From Lithospermum erythrorhizon (Eukaryota > Streptophyta > Magnoliopsida > Boraginales > Boraginaceae), in NCBI GenBank assembly GCA_019722365.1, contig JADFUC010000758.1:1178001-1242000 (forward strand): a stretch of DNA of 64,000 bases. The letters are read 5' to 3'. A program made the position numbers and the translations under genes. A model generated the notes under the pieces. That model saw only the letters and a list, made by a program, of their open reading frames with translations, was not told the origin of the DNA and searched no databases. Position 1 is the stretch's first letter, and each line of letters starts with the position of its first letter. Below are positions 27,701 to 39,477 of the stretch, one piece after another.

Positions 27701-28355
27701 ATCTGGATATGCGTGTCCCTCTATCTTGGGCATGTTACAACACATTATCTGGATATAAATATGTTCTTTTTTTTCTTTGTTTTAGTGGATACCGCCTGAA
27801 ACAAGCACCCCAATATCGCATGCTACATTCTCATGTGATAGCCAATTGGTGTATGCAAGTTTCTACGATGGAACTATCTGCATATTTAATGCTGCAAGTC
27901 TGCATATGCAATGTCGTATCAATCCGTCTGCTTATCTTTCACCTACTTCCAGGTATGCTACAATTCATACTATTAAATCTTTAGTTTTGATACTATTTTT
28001 CTTATAAAATGTAATAGCGAGAATATATAAGGGGTTCACAATTTTCATAAATCACACTTGAGTACTTCTGAGTCAATAATAAATATAGTAGTATCACTGG
28101 GAATTGAACCAACATGTACTAACTGTTTCTACAACTGTTGGCAGCAGTCCGAATGTGCATTTGCTTGTAATCGCGGCACATCCACAGGAGCCAAATCAGT
28201 TCGCAATAGGCTTATCCGATGGTGGAGTCCATGTGTTAGAGCCACTCGAACCCGAATGCAGGTGGGGTGTTCCACCACCATCTGAAAACGGCTCAGCGAG
28301 CCGTTTACCATCCACGCCCAAGGCTTCAGTAGCAGATCAAGCACCAGAGAGATAA
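21711..28355 (+). CDS. TPL: TOPLESS-type transcriptional corepressor
   Basis: Twenty-five coding exons splice in frame to 1132 residues: 21711-21790, 21950-22129, 22236-22349, 22429-22587, 22822-22999, 23076-23199, 23366-23481, 23563-23728, 23843-23952, 24049-24118, 24202-24275, 24350-24445, 24570-24665, 24760-24887, 24992-25226, 25303-25464, 25597-25683, 25884-26030, 26442-26552, 26649-26828, 26914-27042, 27146-27241, 27480-27662, 27786-27952, 28145-28355. LisH and CTLH domains form the N-terminus (about 1-92), followed by a proline-rich linker and two WD40 propellers. K71, F74 and N176, known from Arabidopsis TPL for EAR-motif binding and the tpl-1 mutation site, are all present. The family binds EAR-motif repressors such as Aux/IAA and JAZ-NINJA in the nucleus and recruits histone deacetylases. 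Length matches TPL; TPR1 or TPR4 are alternatives, but gene order favours TPL. Confidence 0.95.
27666..27756. repeat. 46-bp tandem duplication in a TPL intron
   Basis: Two virtually identical adjacent copies start cgtgtccctctatcttgggc, at 27666 and 27712. They lie just after the exon ending at 27662, inside the intron. Near-identity implies a recent event; the coding sequence is untouched. Confidence 0.9.
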
Positions 28356-29372
28356 TTATTATGGTATTAACATAGTTATAATATCCTTGTAAACATATCA
28401 CGTCTCAAATCTCTTCCCCTCCTTCCGAGTACAAAAGAGAAGGATATGGAAAGAATGAAGTGCTTGGATGTAAATATTTTCATCTTTATGTTAACAGTCT
28501 CTTGTAATATACATATCAGATTATTGACTTATAGAAGTATGGTTAGCAACAAATGCAGGAGAATCAAAAATATTTTAGCAATGTTCCTGGTGTTTATACT
28601 TGCAAGGGAACAAGTTGTTCAATTGGTAAATGTCAATATTTATCAAGTAGGAGTTGATTAATGATATTGAAGATATATTTGTTTTGAGAACCTAATTAAT
28701 TTCAATCGGTATCTATGGATTATCACGAGTCAAAATATGGTTAAGAGCTCTCAAAATATGATAGTTCTATAAGTCAATGTTGTTGATATCAATCTTCTAA
28801 CTTTCACCAATTTCCTTGTCAAATTAAAAGGAGACATTGTCTCCAATCTCTATGGTGTCAAAGCCTCAATGAGTTCCATATTAATGATTTCCATATTAGT
28901 TATTCTAAGGCAGGGTTCATCGCTTGATATAATGATTATCTTCATCGTTCCAAATCGAAGGCAGGGTTGCCTGAACTTTCAAGGCCATCGATGGATCACC
29001 TCCTCGTTTGTTTTGGCTTATCGACGAAAATGGCTATTATATCGGACAAGCTGCAGAGTTCTGAGAGAGCAAATAGAATTCTAGACAAGAAATGAGAAAT
29101 AAGAAACCACAAGCACTGGATAATAGCCACACGTATATACAATATCATTGATCGTAAAACAATCTGAGGAAGCTGAGCATGTATTCTGAAGAAGCAGTGG
29201 AAAAGGAGCATCAAATGCAAAGCATAAAAGTGCTTTAGTTTTTTCAATCTATGAAGCATATCTACAGATAACCAGATGCAAGAATCTCAAATTTTGTCAA
29301 CCAGACATCAGCCTCCATTTTGAAGTGGATATATTTACATCGGATAATAACAAATATCTCTCGAGATGGATA
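28356..29372. other. Convergent 3' flanks of TPL and the LRR gene
   Basis: Tail-to-tail intergenic space. It should hold both 3' UTRs; no additional gene or repeat could be supported. Confidence 0.6.
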
Positions 29373-32300
29373 TTACTGGGGGCGGAAACTGACCAGTTCC
29401 AGAAGAGCTGTTGATTGGAGATTCTTTATGTCATTAGCAGTCACCTTGCATGATTCCAGTGTCAGTGATTTCAATTTCTTCAGTGTCTTCAAGTGTCGCA
29501 GGCCTCCACTAGTAATGCGGGAGTTGGAAAGATTTAGAGACACGAGTTGTGTCAATCCTGCATCATCATATACATCAAAGTCACACAAGAAAATTCAAAT
29601 ATTGTACAATTCTCTCGTCTTAACAGGAACAAAAGAAATCCGTAGATATAAAATGCCTTAGATTCACAATCAGATTGGTAAGCCCCATCCAGCAGCACTA
29701 AGAGGGGGAAGTGAGGACAGTTGGTGGAAAATGAATGTTGGAATCAATGAGGAACGGGTGGAAGAAAAATATGAATGAAATGAAATAGTGATCAAGGCTC
29801 AATAAATTTCAATAAATTATAATGTTGTGTTCAGCACAGTGAAGGCTACAGATGTGGATATAGGTACAGTTTTCACAAGCAGGTAAAGCAGAACCCAGAA
29901 GTTGTTGTCCTCCATTACTAGTTATAATGGACAGCCAACATATATGGGGATTTTCAAAACTAAATAAGCACCAAGTACACAAATCAAGTTCGTAGAGATA
30001 CCAGAAATAAATTCCAAGCTTTTATCAGTTAACTGGTAGTTTTGGGAAAGATTCAACACTGTTAGAGATGTAAGATCTTTGATGTTCCTCACACCATAAT
30101 CAGTTAATAGTCCACCACAAATCTCCAGTGACCTCAAATTCTTAAAACCTGAAAAAAAAAATACTAGCACGAGTCACGGGACTAAAATCTGACATCTACA
30201 ATAAGAGACATTCAGAACAGAACATTTTAACAATGATTTATGCTATTCAAAAGCATAGAATCTACACAGGGAAAAACAAAACATGACCAAGTTGTTTATG
30301 CTCGAAACTTGTAGCATGTTGGGGTTTCTGATTGATCACATAACTCTCATATAAAAGATTGCATGTTCACAAAACATTTAGTTAGAAATGAAAAGATGCA
30401 TCCATGAACTGATGGAACTCAGAAAAACCAACAGACTCGAGACATTTCACTATACAAAATGCACAAAATACTTGAACAAGTAGTACAAGACAATTCAAAA
30501 GGTTGAGAGAAGGCATGTGTATAAGCAAAAAGGATGATAAAAGGTAAAAGAATGTTACAGATTGACATATTAGCTGAGCATGTTGGTACTTTAGAGGCCC
30601 AGCAACCAAAAATATATTGAACGGTGAGCTGTTAGTGCTTTGCATAAGAAGTGATCGGTAATTGTTCATGTGTCAGATATGTTCATTGGCTTAGGTAGCA
30701 CCTTGTTGATCACAGCTAATAAACAGCATACCTGATTTAATGAACTATAACATTTGAAACTACAAACTACCAAATAACTTGAAGTAAAAGTATATATAGT
30801 ACAGCGCAAGTGCTTTGTTCCCGAATCAGTAATCCGTGCCCCAAAGAGATCCAAATGTGTCAACCCAGTCAAGTCTGCACCAAAATACACAAGAAACAAA
30901 TAAGTAGAGAAAAAAGGAAAGCCAACTGAACAAATTTCCAGAAAGGCAATCCAGACTTTTACTGTTAATTCATTATTCCTACGGGGAGTGTAGAATATAG
31001 ATGCCATAAGCAAAGAAGAAAAACAAGATGGAAAACGGCAGACATTTGGATTACCAAAATCAAAGGTTCAAACAAACAGGAGATCTAGTACATACATCAA
31101 AAGAGTACAAGTTCACGCTCAACAAAATTGGTAAACCAAACAGGATGAATGCCAAAGGAATACTCCCTCCATGGTCCCATCAATTTTTAATTGGGACTCT
31201 TCCTATTTGGATTGTTTATATGCCCAAATTTGAAATGAAATATTTTGATATGTTCTATCCGCCCCCCACACCCCCAACTCATTCAATGCAATTGCTAGTA
31301 CATATTATGAAGGGGAGAAACATCCCATAGATATAAGGACTAATTAGAAAAAACTACATTACTCTGACTCTTTAGAAAATGTTAGTAAATGCCAACTTAT
31401 AACTTTGAAGAGACGGCAAAGATGTTTTACTTGTTAGAGAAGCAAGCCCGTTGTCTGTTATATGGCGAGAATCCAGGTTGAGAAATTTCAGAGATGACAA
31501 CCCACTCAGCTTCCTCAAGCCACCATCCGTGACCACAGTGAATGATAGATTTAAGCTCTCTAAGTTACCCAAACCTAAAGAGAAAACATGTGCACCAATT
31601 TGGATTCGGTACTTCAGTCAATTTTTACAATTGTTGCAAGAATACATAAAAATTAAATATAAAAGATAAGGATAGGAGGAAGATGTCTAGCCTGAGATAT
31701 GTTGTAGTCCATTGTTACCGATGTTTGTGTCAGACAGTTCTAAGTGCTTCAGGCGGTATAGGACTGGAATTTAGACAAAATCCAATAAGAAAATCTCAAG
31801 TGAAATACGAAAAGAGCACATTGGAAAGAATGAGAGCACTGGGATGATCTTCAAGCAGTAGACGAGTTGAGCACGAGAAAGACAATAAACAAGCACAAAC
31901 AGACCTGCCAAATTTTCCATCCCTTCATCAGAGATCCTACATGAATCCAGGTTTAAGGTCTCTAAACTGGTCATGCCTGCTAGAACATGGGACAACAGAA
32001 TATGTATGCAAGTCAACCTCTTCACTGGGCAACATCAATCGATCATTCGGTAATAAACAAAGGAATTGCTAATACAGACATCCAAATTGGCGTTCAACAA
32101 TAAGGAAGGGTCCAAATAAGATCATTGAGTTCATTGAAGCATGTTCCAAAATGTGAAAACATATTGCATACCCTTAATTGGCTATATTTGTGAAAAGGGG
32201 ATATAAATATGGTTGTAAAAAGTTCATTTTTCATATATCAAGGTCACGGTAAAGAGCTTGCCTCTCAGGTGAACCAAGATAGCATCTGTGATCTCATCAT

Positions 32301-35300
32301 TGAATGCCAAATTAAGCACCTTCAAGCTCTTCAGACCTGGTGGGTAACAAAATAAATGTAAGCGAACCATAAAAACATTAGTCAAGCTTTTTCGATTATA
32401 CATAAAAAATATGTAGGCATGGAAATTTATACAAATGTGCTGATGAAGCTGACCTGCAAACTTGTCACATCCATCATCAGTGAAGCGACATCTGCTGACA
32501 TTTAGGTATAACAAGGCACCAAGAGCTGCATAAAGAGAAAAAGAGGACCTTAATCGACATAGTATACTTCTGATCTGGACTACTGTTGGCAACAAGATTT
32601 CCTGAAAGCACCAGAAAGTGATAGGAACAACTACAATAACCAGTTGATCTCAAAGATATAGAAAGCACTTTCCACTTCAATACCCGAGTCTACAAACTAA
32701 AACCTGCCTCTTTCTTACAGACACAATATTGCCACCCAACAATCATTACAACTGACTAAAGTTGATAAGATTCAGCAAAGTTAACTGCACAGAGGAGGAA
32801 ATACAAAGTCGTGGATTGATTGAATTATCTCATCATTACAGAAGCAGGTTTTGCCATTTTTTCACCAATGACAACAAATATGGGTAGAGAAGTTCCAGTA
32901 ACTTATTAATGACAACTTCAGAGCTAATAAAGAGAAATGGAAAGGAAAACTGAAAAGAGAGAAGCGTCAAAGGTAATAGGTTAATTAATTTTCTCATCAA
33001 AAAATTAGTATATAGTCAAGCTGTCGAACCTGACAGAGATTCCAAGCATGCAGAAGTGACGGGGCAGCCTTCCATATTCAAAAGAGTTAGCTTCTTCAGA
33101 GCTGCAATACCCCCACAAGTTAAACAGGATATCTCAGATCCTCCTTCTAAATGTTTAGAGACACGAGTAATGTATGTCGGGAACAAGGAAGTTGAGGGAA
33201 CAAAAAGAAAAATCATATAATTTACATACAAAGCTAAATGGCTTAATACGGGGGTTCAAAATGTGAATACGTGCATTAAACAGGCACCAAAAATAAAATA
33301 AAAAAGGGAGAAAAAAAGAACCCCAAATAACAAACATATACACCCTTGGTTATACTGTTCTTAAATTATCTTCTCTGCACTTGGCAAGATATTTTAGTGA
33401 ACTAACATAAAACTGAAGACTAGAATACCTTTCAGAAAAGAAACCCCATCATCAGTAACCATGCTTGATGAAATGTGCAAACTTTTCAAGTTAGCAAGTC
33501 CTGAAATTTAATAAATTAAGACACCACCAGCACAAACTCAACAATTTACAAGGGTAAATGATCTGCACATGACAGGCAGTTCATAATATTTTTTGGACAG
33601 TGACCATCAGCATTTGTTTCTTCACTTCCAGAATACGTTATTGATACATGTTTACCTAGTCTAGGTACAATATTGGTACATGTTTATATTGAATATAGCC
33701 GTTTGAATTGTTTATTTAGTTTCTTTATGTAAATTATTTTATAGCCGTTATTGATTGATTCTAGATTGTTACTGATTGATTCTAGATTGATTGTATAGGA
33801 TTCAATGCATTATTCTTTCCATTCTTAGATAGCTGACTCAGGGCTTATTTCATGTATAAATATGTACAAAGTTATTCAATAAAATACATCAGTGAATTAT
33901 TCACAACATTCTCTGTTTCTTTAGTTTACCACGTATGGAATGACGTATGCACGAAAACAAGCAATTTTCTCTGCCATAACAAAAATAAGAGAAGTGAAAT
34001 ATATGAAAAAATAAGAGCATATAGATCATCCTACGTAATGCCATAATGTATACCATGCATGTTGAAACATGTCAAGTGGATGTGTTCCTTTATACTTGAC
34101 ATTTGTGCATTGGAGGATAGAATTTTGTATAAACTGTAATACAAGATAGAGTCACCTGAAATATCATTCATGTCTGCATCTTCGACACAATTACAACAAT
34201 TGAGATTTAGATATTCCAGTTTTGTTAACCCTGACATAGAGTGAAAAGTCAAGTCAGTTGCAAACAACATAAGATATGAGATTTGAGAAGGTTGAGATGT
34301 TGGATTTTTATTTAGTTTCATAGTACTCTGCTGATAAAGGTCTGTTTAAACATGTTAAAGCTACAAAAACAAACACATGGAATCAACAAAGATCTCTTGC
34401 AACTTCAATTCATGCATACACCCTTCTGACCCCTCTTCCAACAAGTAAACCTACATTTCAACTTCTAATTAAGATGTGAAAATCCATCATCATGAGCTAT
34501 TATAGCCTGCACTCAAAAAGCGGGTAAAGGAAATTGTATAATTTTTACCAATTAGTGACGGGTTAAGTGTCATCATTGTTCAAGATCAACTAAATAAATT
34601 GTTCAACTTAAACAACAGTATTACTTGAAATATCAATTACTTATAATTAGAAACAATTGAAAAACAGTATTTCACAGGAGTCTTGATTGGTTCACCTATT
34701 CAAAAAATTATTTGGTGAACAGAAGAAAAATGAGGCACTGGTTAGAAATGAGGATCACCTTTAAGATGAGCAAGTCCACCATGGATCTTTGGACACCTTT
34801 CAACGTCTAGTTTCACCAGATTTACTAATTTGCTTAATGCACTCATTCCCTGTGCAGTAAGGGAGTTGTTTCTTCTAAGACTTAAAGTTGTCAATCTTAG
34901 AAAACCTGAATTTAACACACATGAAACAAATGTTATAGGTTACAAACCATATGAAATCGAATTACAGTAAAATAAATCCTGAAGATACTCATAAAGATCT
35001 ATTTAACATCTAAATAGTGTTTTTGTTTCTTGATGTCACACGTAACCGAATTACCACCTTAAAGTTAACAACTTATAACCATTCGGTAAGATGTTCCTAA
35101 CTTCTTGAGATGAAAGTTGCTTATATAGATCAGTGCTGGCCGTTAGATTATAATTATAGATATTGAGTACTGACATAAAGCAGAAGAGAATCATAATAGC
35201 AACGAAGTACAACACTGCAGGGAATACTATCAACAAGAAAATGGTGCATCTATATACCATGCATGACCTTTCTTGTGCTACCATCTCTCAATTCAGGGAA

Positions 35301-36506
35301 AAATAGAGTAAACTGATCCCCGAAAACAGAGTAAACTGATCCATATATAGAGTTGACAGATATCCAGCTCTTTTAGATATTCAGTGACAGTTAATCCCAT
35401 CTGTTTCATTATATTTGACTACTCCAACCATTTCTTTCAGAGGAGAAACCCTACGATCACAATCTTAAGAAGGAACTAATAAACATGACTAGTACTACAT
35501 ATTCACCCCAAGACACCTCGATGGGAAACATACCCTTTTGTCCGTAGTCCATCTTGTTAAGCATGGTTCTCTATTAAGTCATTAGATCCACATTGCTTTT
35601 ACAAAACGAACTATTAACTCATATGCATAGACAGTTACCGCCAAATTATGAGTTATTGCATCAAGAAATCAGTATATGGTGGAAACAAGAATGATGAGCT
35701 CACATACCACTTATGTATTTCAGCCCACAATCTGTAATCTGGTCACAGTAATTAAAATTTAATGCTTGGAGATTTTCGCAATCCTTGAGCTGAACTAATA
35801 AAGAATCAGAGACACCGGAACCAGAGAGATCCACAGACAGTAAAGATGGGCCCTGAGAAGAGATAACTTCCATCCAGCGGTCATTAAATCCTGGGTAATC
35901 TCCCAAGTTGAGGTCCTGCCAAGTAGATCCATAAAACCACTTGAACATGCATATCGTTACTAAGCTAGTCGACAGTTTAATTAATAAACAGGTGGTCTAA
36001 ACATTAAAACCACATAAACAAATAATAGTTTGCTAAAATCTTTTGTCAAGTCTAGCTTCTTTTAATAACATGACTCAAAAAAATTACCTCAAGAGCACAA
36101 TCACGAAAGGTCTCAAGTATGATGTCATTTAGACGCTGAGAGTAGACCAACTCATCAAAAACTTGCTGACTTACGTCCCTTGGCAGCATAGATAATGTAG
36201 TGTACTGGTTTATATCCTGTACAAGAACAAATAAAGCTTTAGAGTCCACAATTGCATGGCAAATCTTCCAGACCAGATCATTTGCCCAATGAAAAAATGG
36301 ATGCCTACTTCACAAATTTTGAGAATACACAATTCCATCAGAGACATGCATCTTCCTTGTCCTGATTTGACATCAACAGATGCCCTAGAACTTGACCTGC
36401 CCAGCCATTTCAAACTTCCAGTTTTGCAAAACCTTCCGGAAACTCCTCTATGCAGGCTTTCTTCATTGACCGGTGGGTCTCGCTTTCGAGAACAAGCACC
36501 TCCCAT
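29373..36506 (-). CDS. Plant leucine-rich-repeat protein (At1g15740-like)
   Basis: Fifteen exons on the minus strand give 579 residues in frame: 36309-36506, 36088-36216, 35708-35915, 34759-34905, 34156-34230, 33429-33500, 33030-33101, 32454-32525, 32262-32336, 31905-31976, 31692-31763, 31431-31574, 30803-30874, 30002-30148, 29373-29557. After an N-terminal region with MLPRDVSQQVFDELVYS come about eighteen cysteine-containing-type LRRs (L-x-x-L-x-L) of 24-25 residues. Most exons are 72 or 75 bp, one repeat each. The N-terminus MGGACSRKR has Gly2, Ser6 and a nearby Cys, fitting N-myristoylation and palmitoylation. Databases often call homologues F-box/LRR-like, but I see no clear F-box. Biochemical role is unknown; a membrane-anchored scaffold is inference. 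Two introns use GC donors. Confidence 0.92.
31163..31330. mobile_element. Stowaway-like MITE fragment in LRR intron
   Basis: The word CTCCCTCCATGGTCCCATCA after a TA resembles a Stowaway/mariner MITE terminal repeat. No matching right end was found, so it is a fragment or a chance resemblance. It lies in the intron between exons 30803-30874 and 31431-31574. Confidence 0.35.
33642..33908 (+). mobile_element. Probable solo Ty1-copia LTR in LRR intron
   Basis: The block begins TGATACATG and ends CACAACA. Near its right end it has a TATA-type word (catgtataaatatgta) followed by AATAAAATACAT, the usual arrangement of promoter and polyadenylation signals in plant copia LTRs. Internally, gattgattctagatt occurs twice. 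No second LTR or gag-pol is nearby, so this looks like a solo LTR. Target duplications were not clear. It is carried in the intron between exons 33429-33500 and 34156-34230. Confidence 0.5.
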
Positions 36507-38090
36507 ATTTCAATTACGTAAGCTACTTCATGATAGGGAAAAACAAAGGTAAAATAAATTATGCAATCCAACATATCAGCAAAGCATGTTGAATTGCTAA
36601 GGAATTTCACACAGTCAACTTTGCAGTAACACCAGATAAACCACCTTAAGATACCTGTTCAAAAAGTTTTAAGCGGAAGAGAAATTGAGATCGAAGTATG
36701 GAACAAACAACGTTTACTTATGCTGAACTTATTCCCAAACAAAATTTTAAGATATCTTATGTAATTTAGCAAATCCCAGAATAACACACTATATATTGGA
36801 ACTTTATGATATGTGTGATACAGATCACACGAAACCATCAACCTAATCAGTTTGTCACTAATCAGGATCACAAGAGAACCATATGACTCTTACATGGTAG
36901 CTAACGTTTGCATCGTCAAATCAGGAAAAAAATGGAATCTTTCCAAGTTGAGGTGAAGACCAAAAACGAAACATGCAGTGACTATTCCAACAATTACCTA
37001 TCCGGCTATCCCTGTCCAGATTAGCATCACTAATTCATCACATTACCCTGGTTCGAAATCATCCCTCTTACACAACCCAATAAAAATATTTTTAGGCAAT
37101 AGTTTCACTAATCTGTAGTAGTACCATAATCAGCTGTAAAAGAACTTGAGGAAAAAAAAACAAGTGATCCAATTCGATAATAAACCATTTAATTAAATGT
37201 CACAAGAAGTCTAACCAGGAGCTTTCGACATTAACAATTCATTAAACTCGAGTCACAATCATTGGTTCCATGCATTTCTTTCACAGCAAAGAAAAATAAA
37301 ATACACAAAAGGTACAAAAGATCACAACTTTTTCTTACTAAAACTCTTACAAATCTTCTGGAAACATGAAAACCAACTTGATAGTCTTCAAAGAAAACTC
37401 ATTTGCAGTATAACTGATAAAAAAAATAACAAATAAATGCCTTAGCCAGTATTAAAAAATCCAAAAAAAAAAAACATTAATCCCAGCAAAATATGAACGA
37501 TAAAAAAAATCCCTCAACAAAAACGAAACAGAAAAGTATAAAACAATATAAAGATTGAAACTTTTCAGTCTGAAAGCTTTAACCCATCATCAAAATGAAG
37601 AATCAATACCCCCTCCCCCTCCCCATCCCCCTCATCCCAGGAATACTGTCTAGTTTGATTTTCAATGGTGAAAATTAACAAACTGTGTGCCTTAATTCAT
37701 GTTAATAGTAGTAAATAATGTTAGAAATACAATTGTTTTGATATATTTTTTACCAAATATAATACAACGTATACAAAAACATTTAAGTTCAACCATAAAA
37801 AATGTTATACAACAATATTTTATTTTAACCATCAAAATTCAAAACTACACAACCCCTTTTTTTAAAACAAATTAACTGTTAGTGACATCAAATTGAAAAA
37901 TTTGGAACCTTTAATAATTGCTGATGAAGAATATGAGGTCCATGTTTAAGGTTGAAGTAAGAAGAGAGAGTGGTAATCTGTGTAGTAGAGAATCTATGTA
38001 AGAGACGGAAGTAGAAGAAAGAACAAAAAGGTGTCTTCACCCTAACCAACTTCCGAGCCTACTGACTGCTGCCACGTGGGATCATCTAGC
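36507..38090 (-). promoter_or_regulatory. Upstream region of the LRR gene
   Basis: On the minus strand, 38050-37930 is pyrimidine-rich like a plant 5' UTR (CTCTCTCTTC-type words), so a leader exon and a leader intron before 36506 are likely. A C-rich run (ccccctccccctccccatcc, near 37612) lies in the presumed intron or leader. Exact transcription start and splice sites were not fixed. Confidence 0.4.
38072..38079. promoter_or_regulatory. G-box CCACGTGG
   Basis: A perfect palindromic G-box lies about 1.57 kb before the LRR start codon but just upstream of its likely leader exon. G-boxes bind plant bZIP and bHLH factors. Functional use is inference from position. Confidence 0.5.
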
Positions 38091-38337
38091 TTCGTTTGTT
38101 GAGTTTTAGCATTTCAATACTAGTATCCTAAAACATTGGGACCTACATGTTAAGGACACCAGTCTTCCCTATCCTAAATGTGTTCGAGGTTATTGTGATG
38201 GGATTTTATTATGGGGATTTTATGTATTTCGAAAGGTTAAAATAGTGATGGAAAGGTTAAAAACGTGTGAAACAGTCATACCCTCAATTTTATTGTCTGA
38301 AATACTATGGGTGAGTATGATGGGAAGTTTGCGTAAT

Positions 38338-38472
38338 GAGGATAGATCCGAAGGAAATAGCCCAGTTTGAGAATTCGTCGTCCGAAACGTCCTGCAGACC
38401 GGGCTCAAGTCCCCTGGAAAAGTAGCACCAAAGAGGATGAGAATCCGTTGTGCCTGAACCCTGTTGCAACAC
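38338..38472 (+). rRNA. 25S rRNA fragment (diverged, non-functional)
   Basis: Words such as aatagcccagtttgag, gaccgggctcaagtcccctgg, ccaaagaggatgagaatccg and tgtgcctgaaccctgt align with the conserved stretch of plant 25S rRNA roughly 50-230 nt from its 5' end. Many C to T and G to A changes mark decay, as expected of formerly methylated rDNA. It is a short dispersed copy, not a working gene. Confidence 0.82.
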
Positions 38473-38752
38473 CTCATCCCGAATTCTCGTGGATTTGGAC
38501 CTCGATTGAGACCTCCTGTACCTCGAGGTGGAGTTGGTCGAAATTCGATCCGGAGTTTAGGACTTCACGGAAAGTGATGATTGGATTCACAACTCGCACC
38601 ATATCGTGTGCCAAACCTTCGTGGCTCTCAAGACCCTAAGGCGCATGTTACTCGACTCTTGGGTTGGAAAACTAGTGCTATGACCGCGACTCCAAATCAT
38701 GCGGAATTACCAGCTAAATTTAAGCATATCAATAAGCGACCTACAACGTTTT
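38473..38752 (+). rRNA. ITS2 remnant joined to 25S 5' end (non-functional)
   Basis: The right end (ccgcgactccaaatcatgcg then gaattaccagctaaatttaa then gcatatcaataagcg) is the universal start of 25S rRNA. It is preceded by sequence that looks like plant ITS2 (gtggctctcaagaccctaag and ctagtgctatgaccgcgact). The order is inverted relative to a real unit, because the later 25S segment lies before ITS2 here. It is an rDNA-derived insertion in the promoter interval. Confidence 0.8.
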
Positions 38753-38784
38753 CTTCATGTCTGGTATTTTACAAACATAGCCAC

Positions 38785-39260
38785 AAAATAGGGCTGTGAG
38801 TGAACTCGAATATTCGATTCGGCTCGAAAAAGCTCGATTTGTCCCATCAAATATCCAATCAAACCTTGATTTTGGATTCGGGTCAAATCGGATCAAACTA
38901 TTCGGCTCGATCCGTAACCTTGACCCCCATCCCAGTTTAACTTGCTCATTGAAATAGTCCATACCTAATAACATTAATAGTCTAAGAGTTACTAAATGAA
39001 GCCACATTTAACTTGCTCATTTAACATGTACATTCAAATAACCCATTAACACATGCCTTATAACAATTTTTATAATAACAAATCAAACTATTTGCAAATA
39101 TTCGATCCAAAATATCAAATCAAATCAAATACTGAAGCCAAAAAATGGGTTTCAAACTCGAATCAAACCTTATTTTTTAATATTCGATCAAATCAAATCA
39201 AATATGCAAAATAGAAAAAATCAAATCAAGCCAAATCTAGTTAATATTTTAGTAGGGTTC
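38785..39260. repeat. Decayed AT-rich repeat with TCGAATATTCGA words
   Basis: The left part (gggctgtgagtgaactcgaa, ttcggctcgaaaaagctcga) resembles the ends of plant hAT-type non-autonomous elements rich in GGCTCG/GCTCGA words. The rest is a run of caaatcaaat-type words. No terminal inverted repeat or target duplication could be matched. Confidence 0.35.
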
Positions 39261-39290
39261 GTCTCAACCACACCGGGAAATACTATACAG

Positions 39291-39431
39291 TATACACACA
39301 CAAATAGTGTTTTTTAGGGGTGAAATGACTATTTTACCCCTAAATATAATTTTTGTAACTACCACACTTACAAATAGGGGGCAAAATAGTCATTTCACCC
39401 CTCAAACACTAACTGTTTGGGTGTGTGTATA
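39291..39431. mobile_element. Inverted-repeat MITE, 141 bp
   Basis: The two ends are near-perfect inverted repeats of about 55 bp: tatacacacac plus aggggtgaaatgactatttt on the left and aaaatagtcatttcacccct plus gtgtgtgtata on the right. The short loop is A/T-rich. A transcript would fold into a long hairpin. It encodes nothing. Superfamily is unclear. Confidence 0.8.
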
Positions 39432-39477
39432 ACATCTCAACACCCCAAGCCACAAACACCCCATCCTCAAAATAAAA

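Noticed and set aside
36256..36552. Plus-strand 98-codon frame
   Set aside because: It is antisense to exon 1 of the LRR gene, which has clear homology and splice sites.
37050..37075. ggttcgaaatc resembling a tRNA B box
   Set aside because: No A box or cloverleaf could be formed at the right distance, so no tRNA was called.
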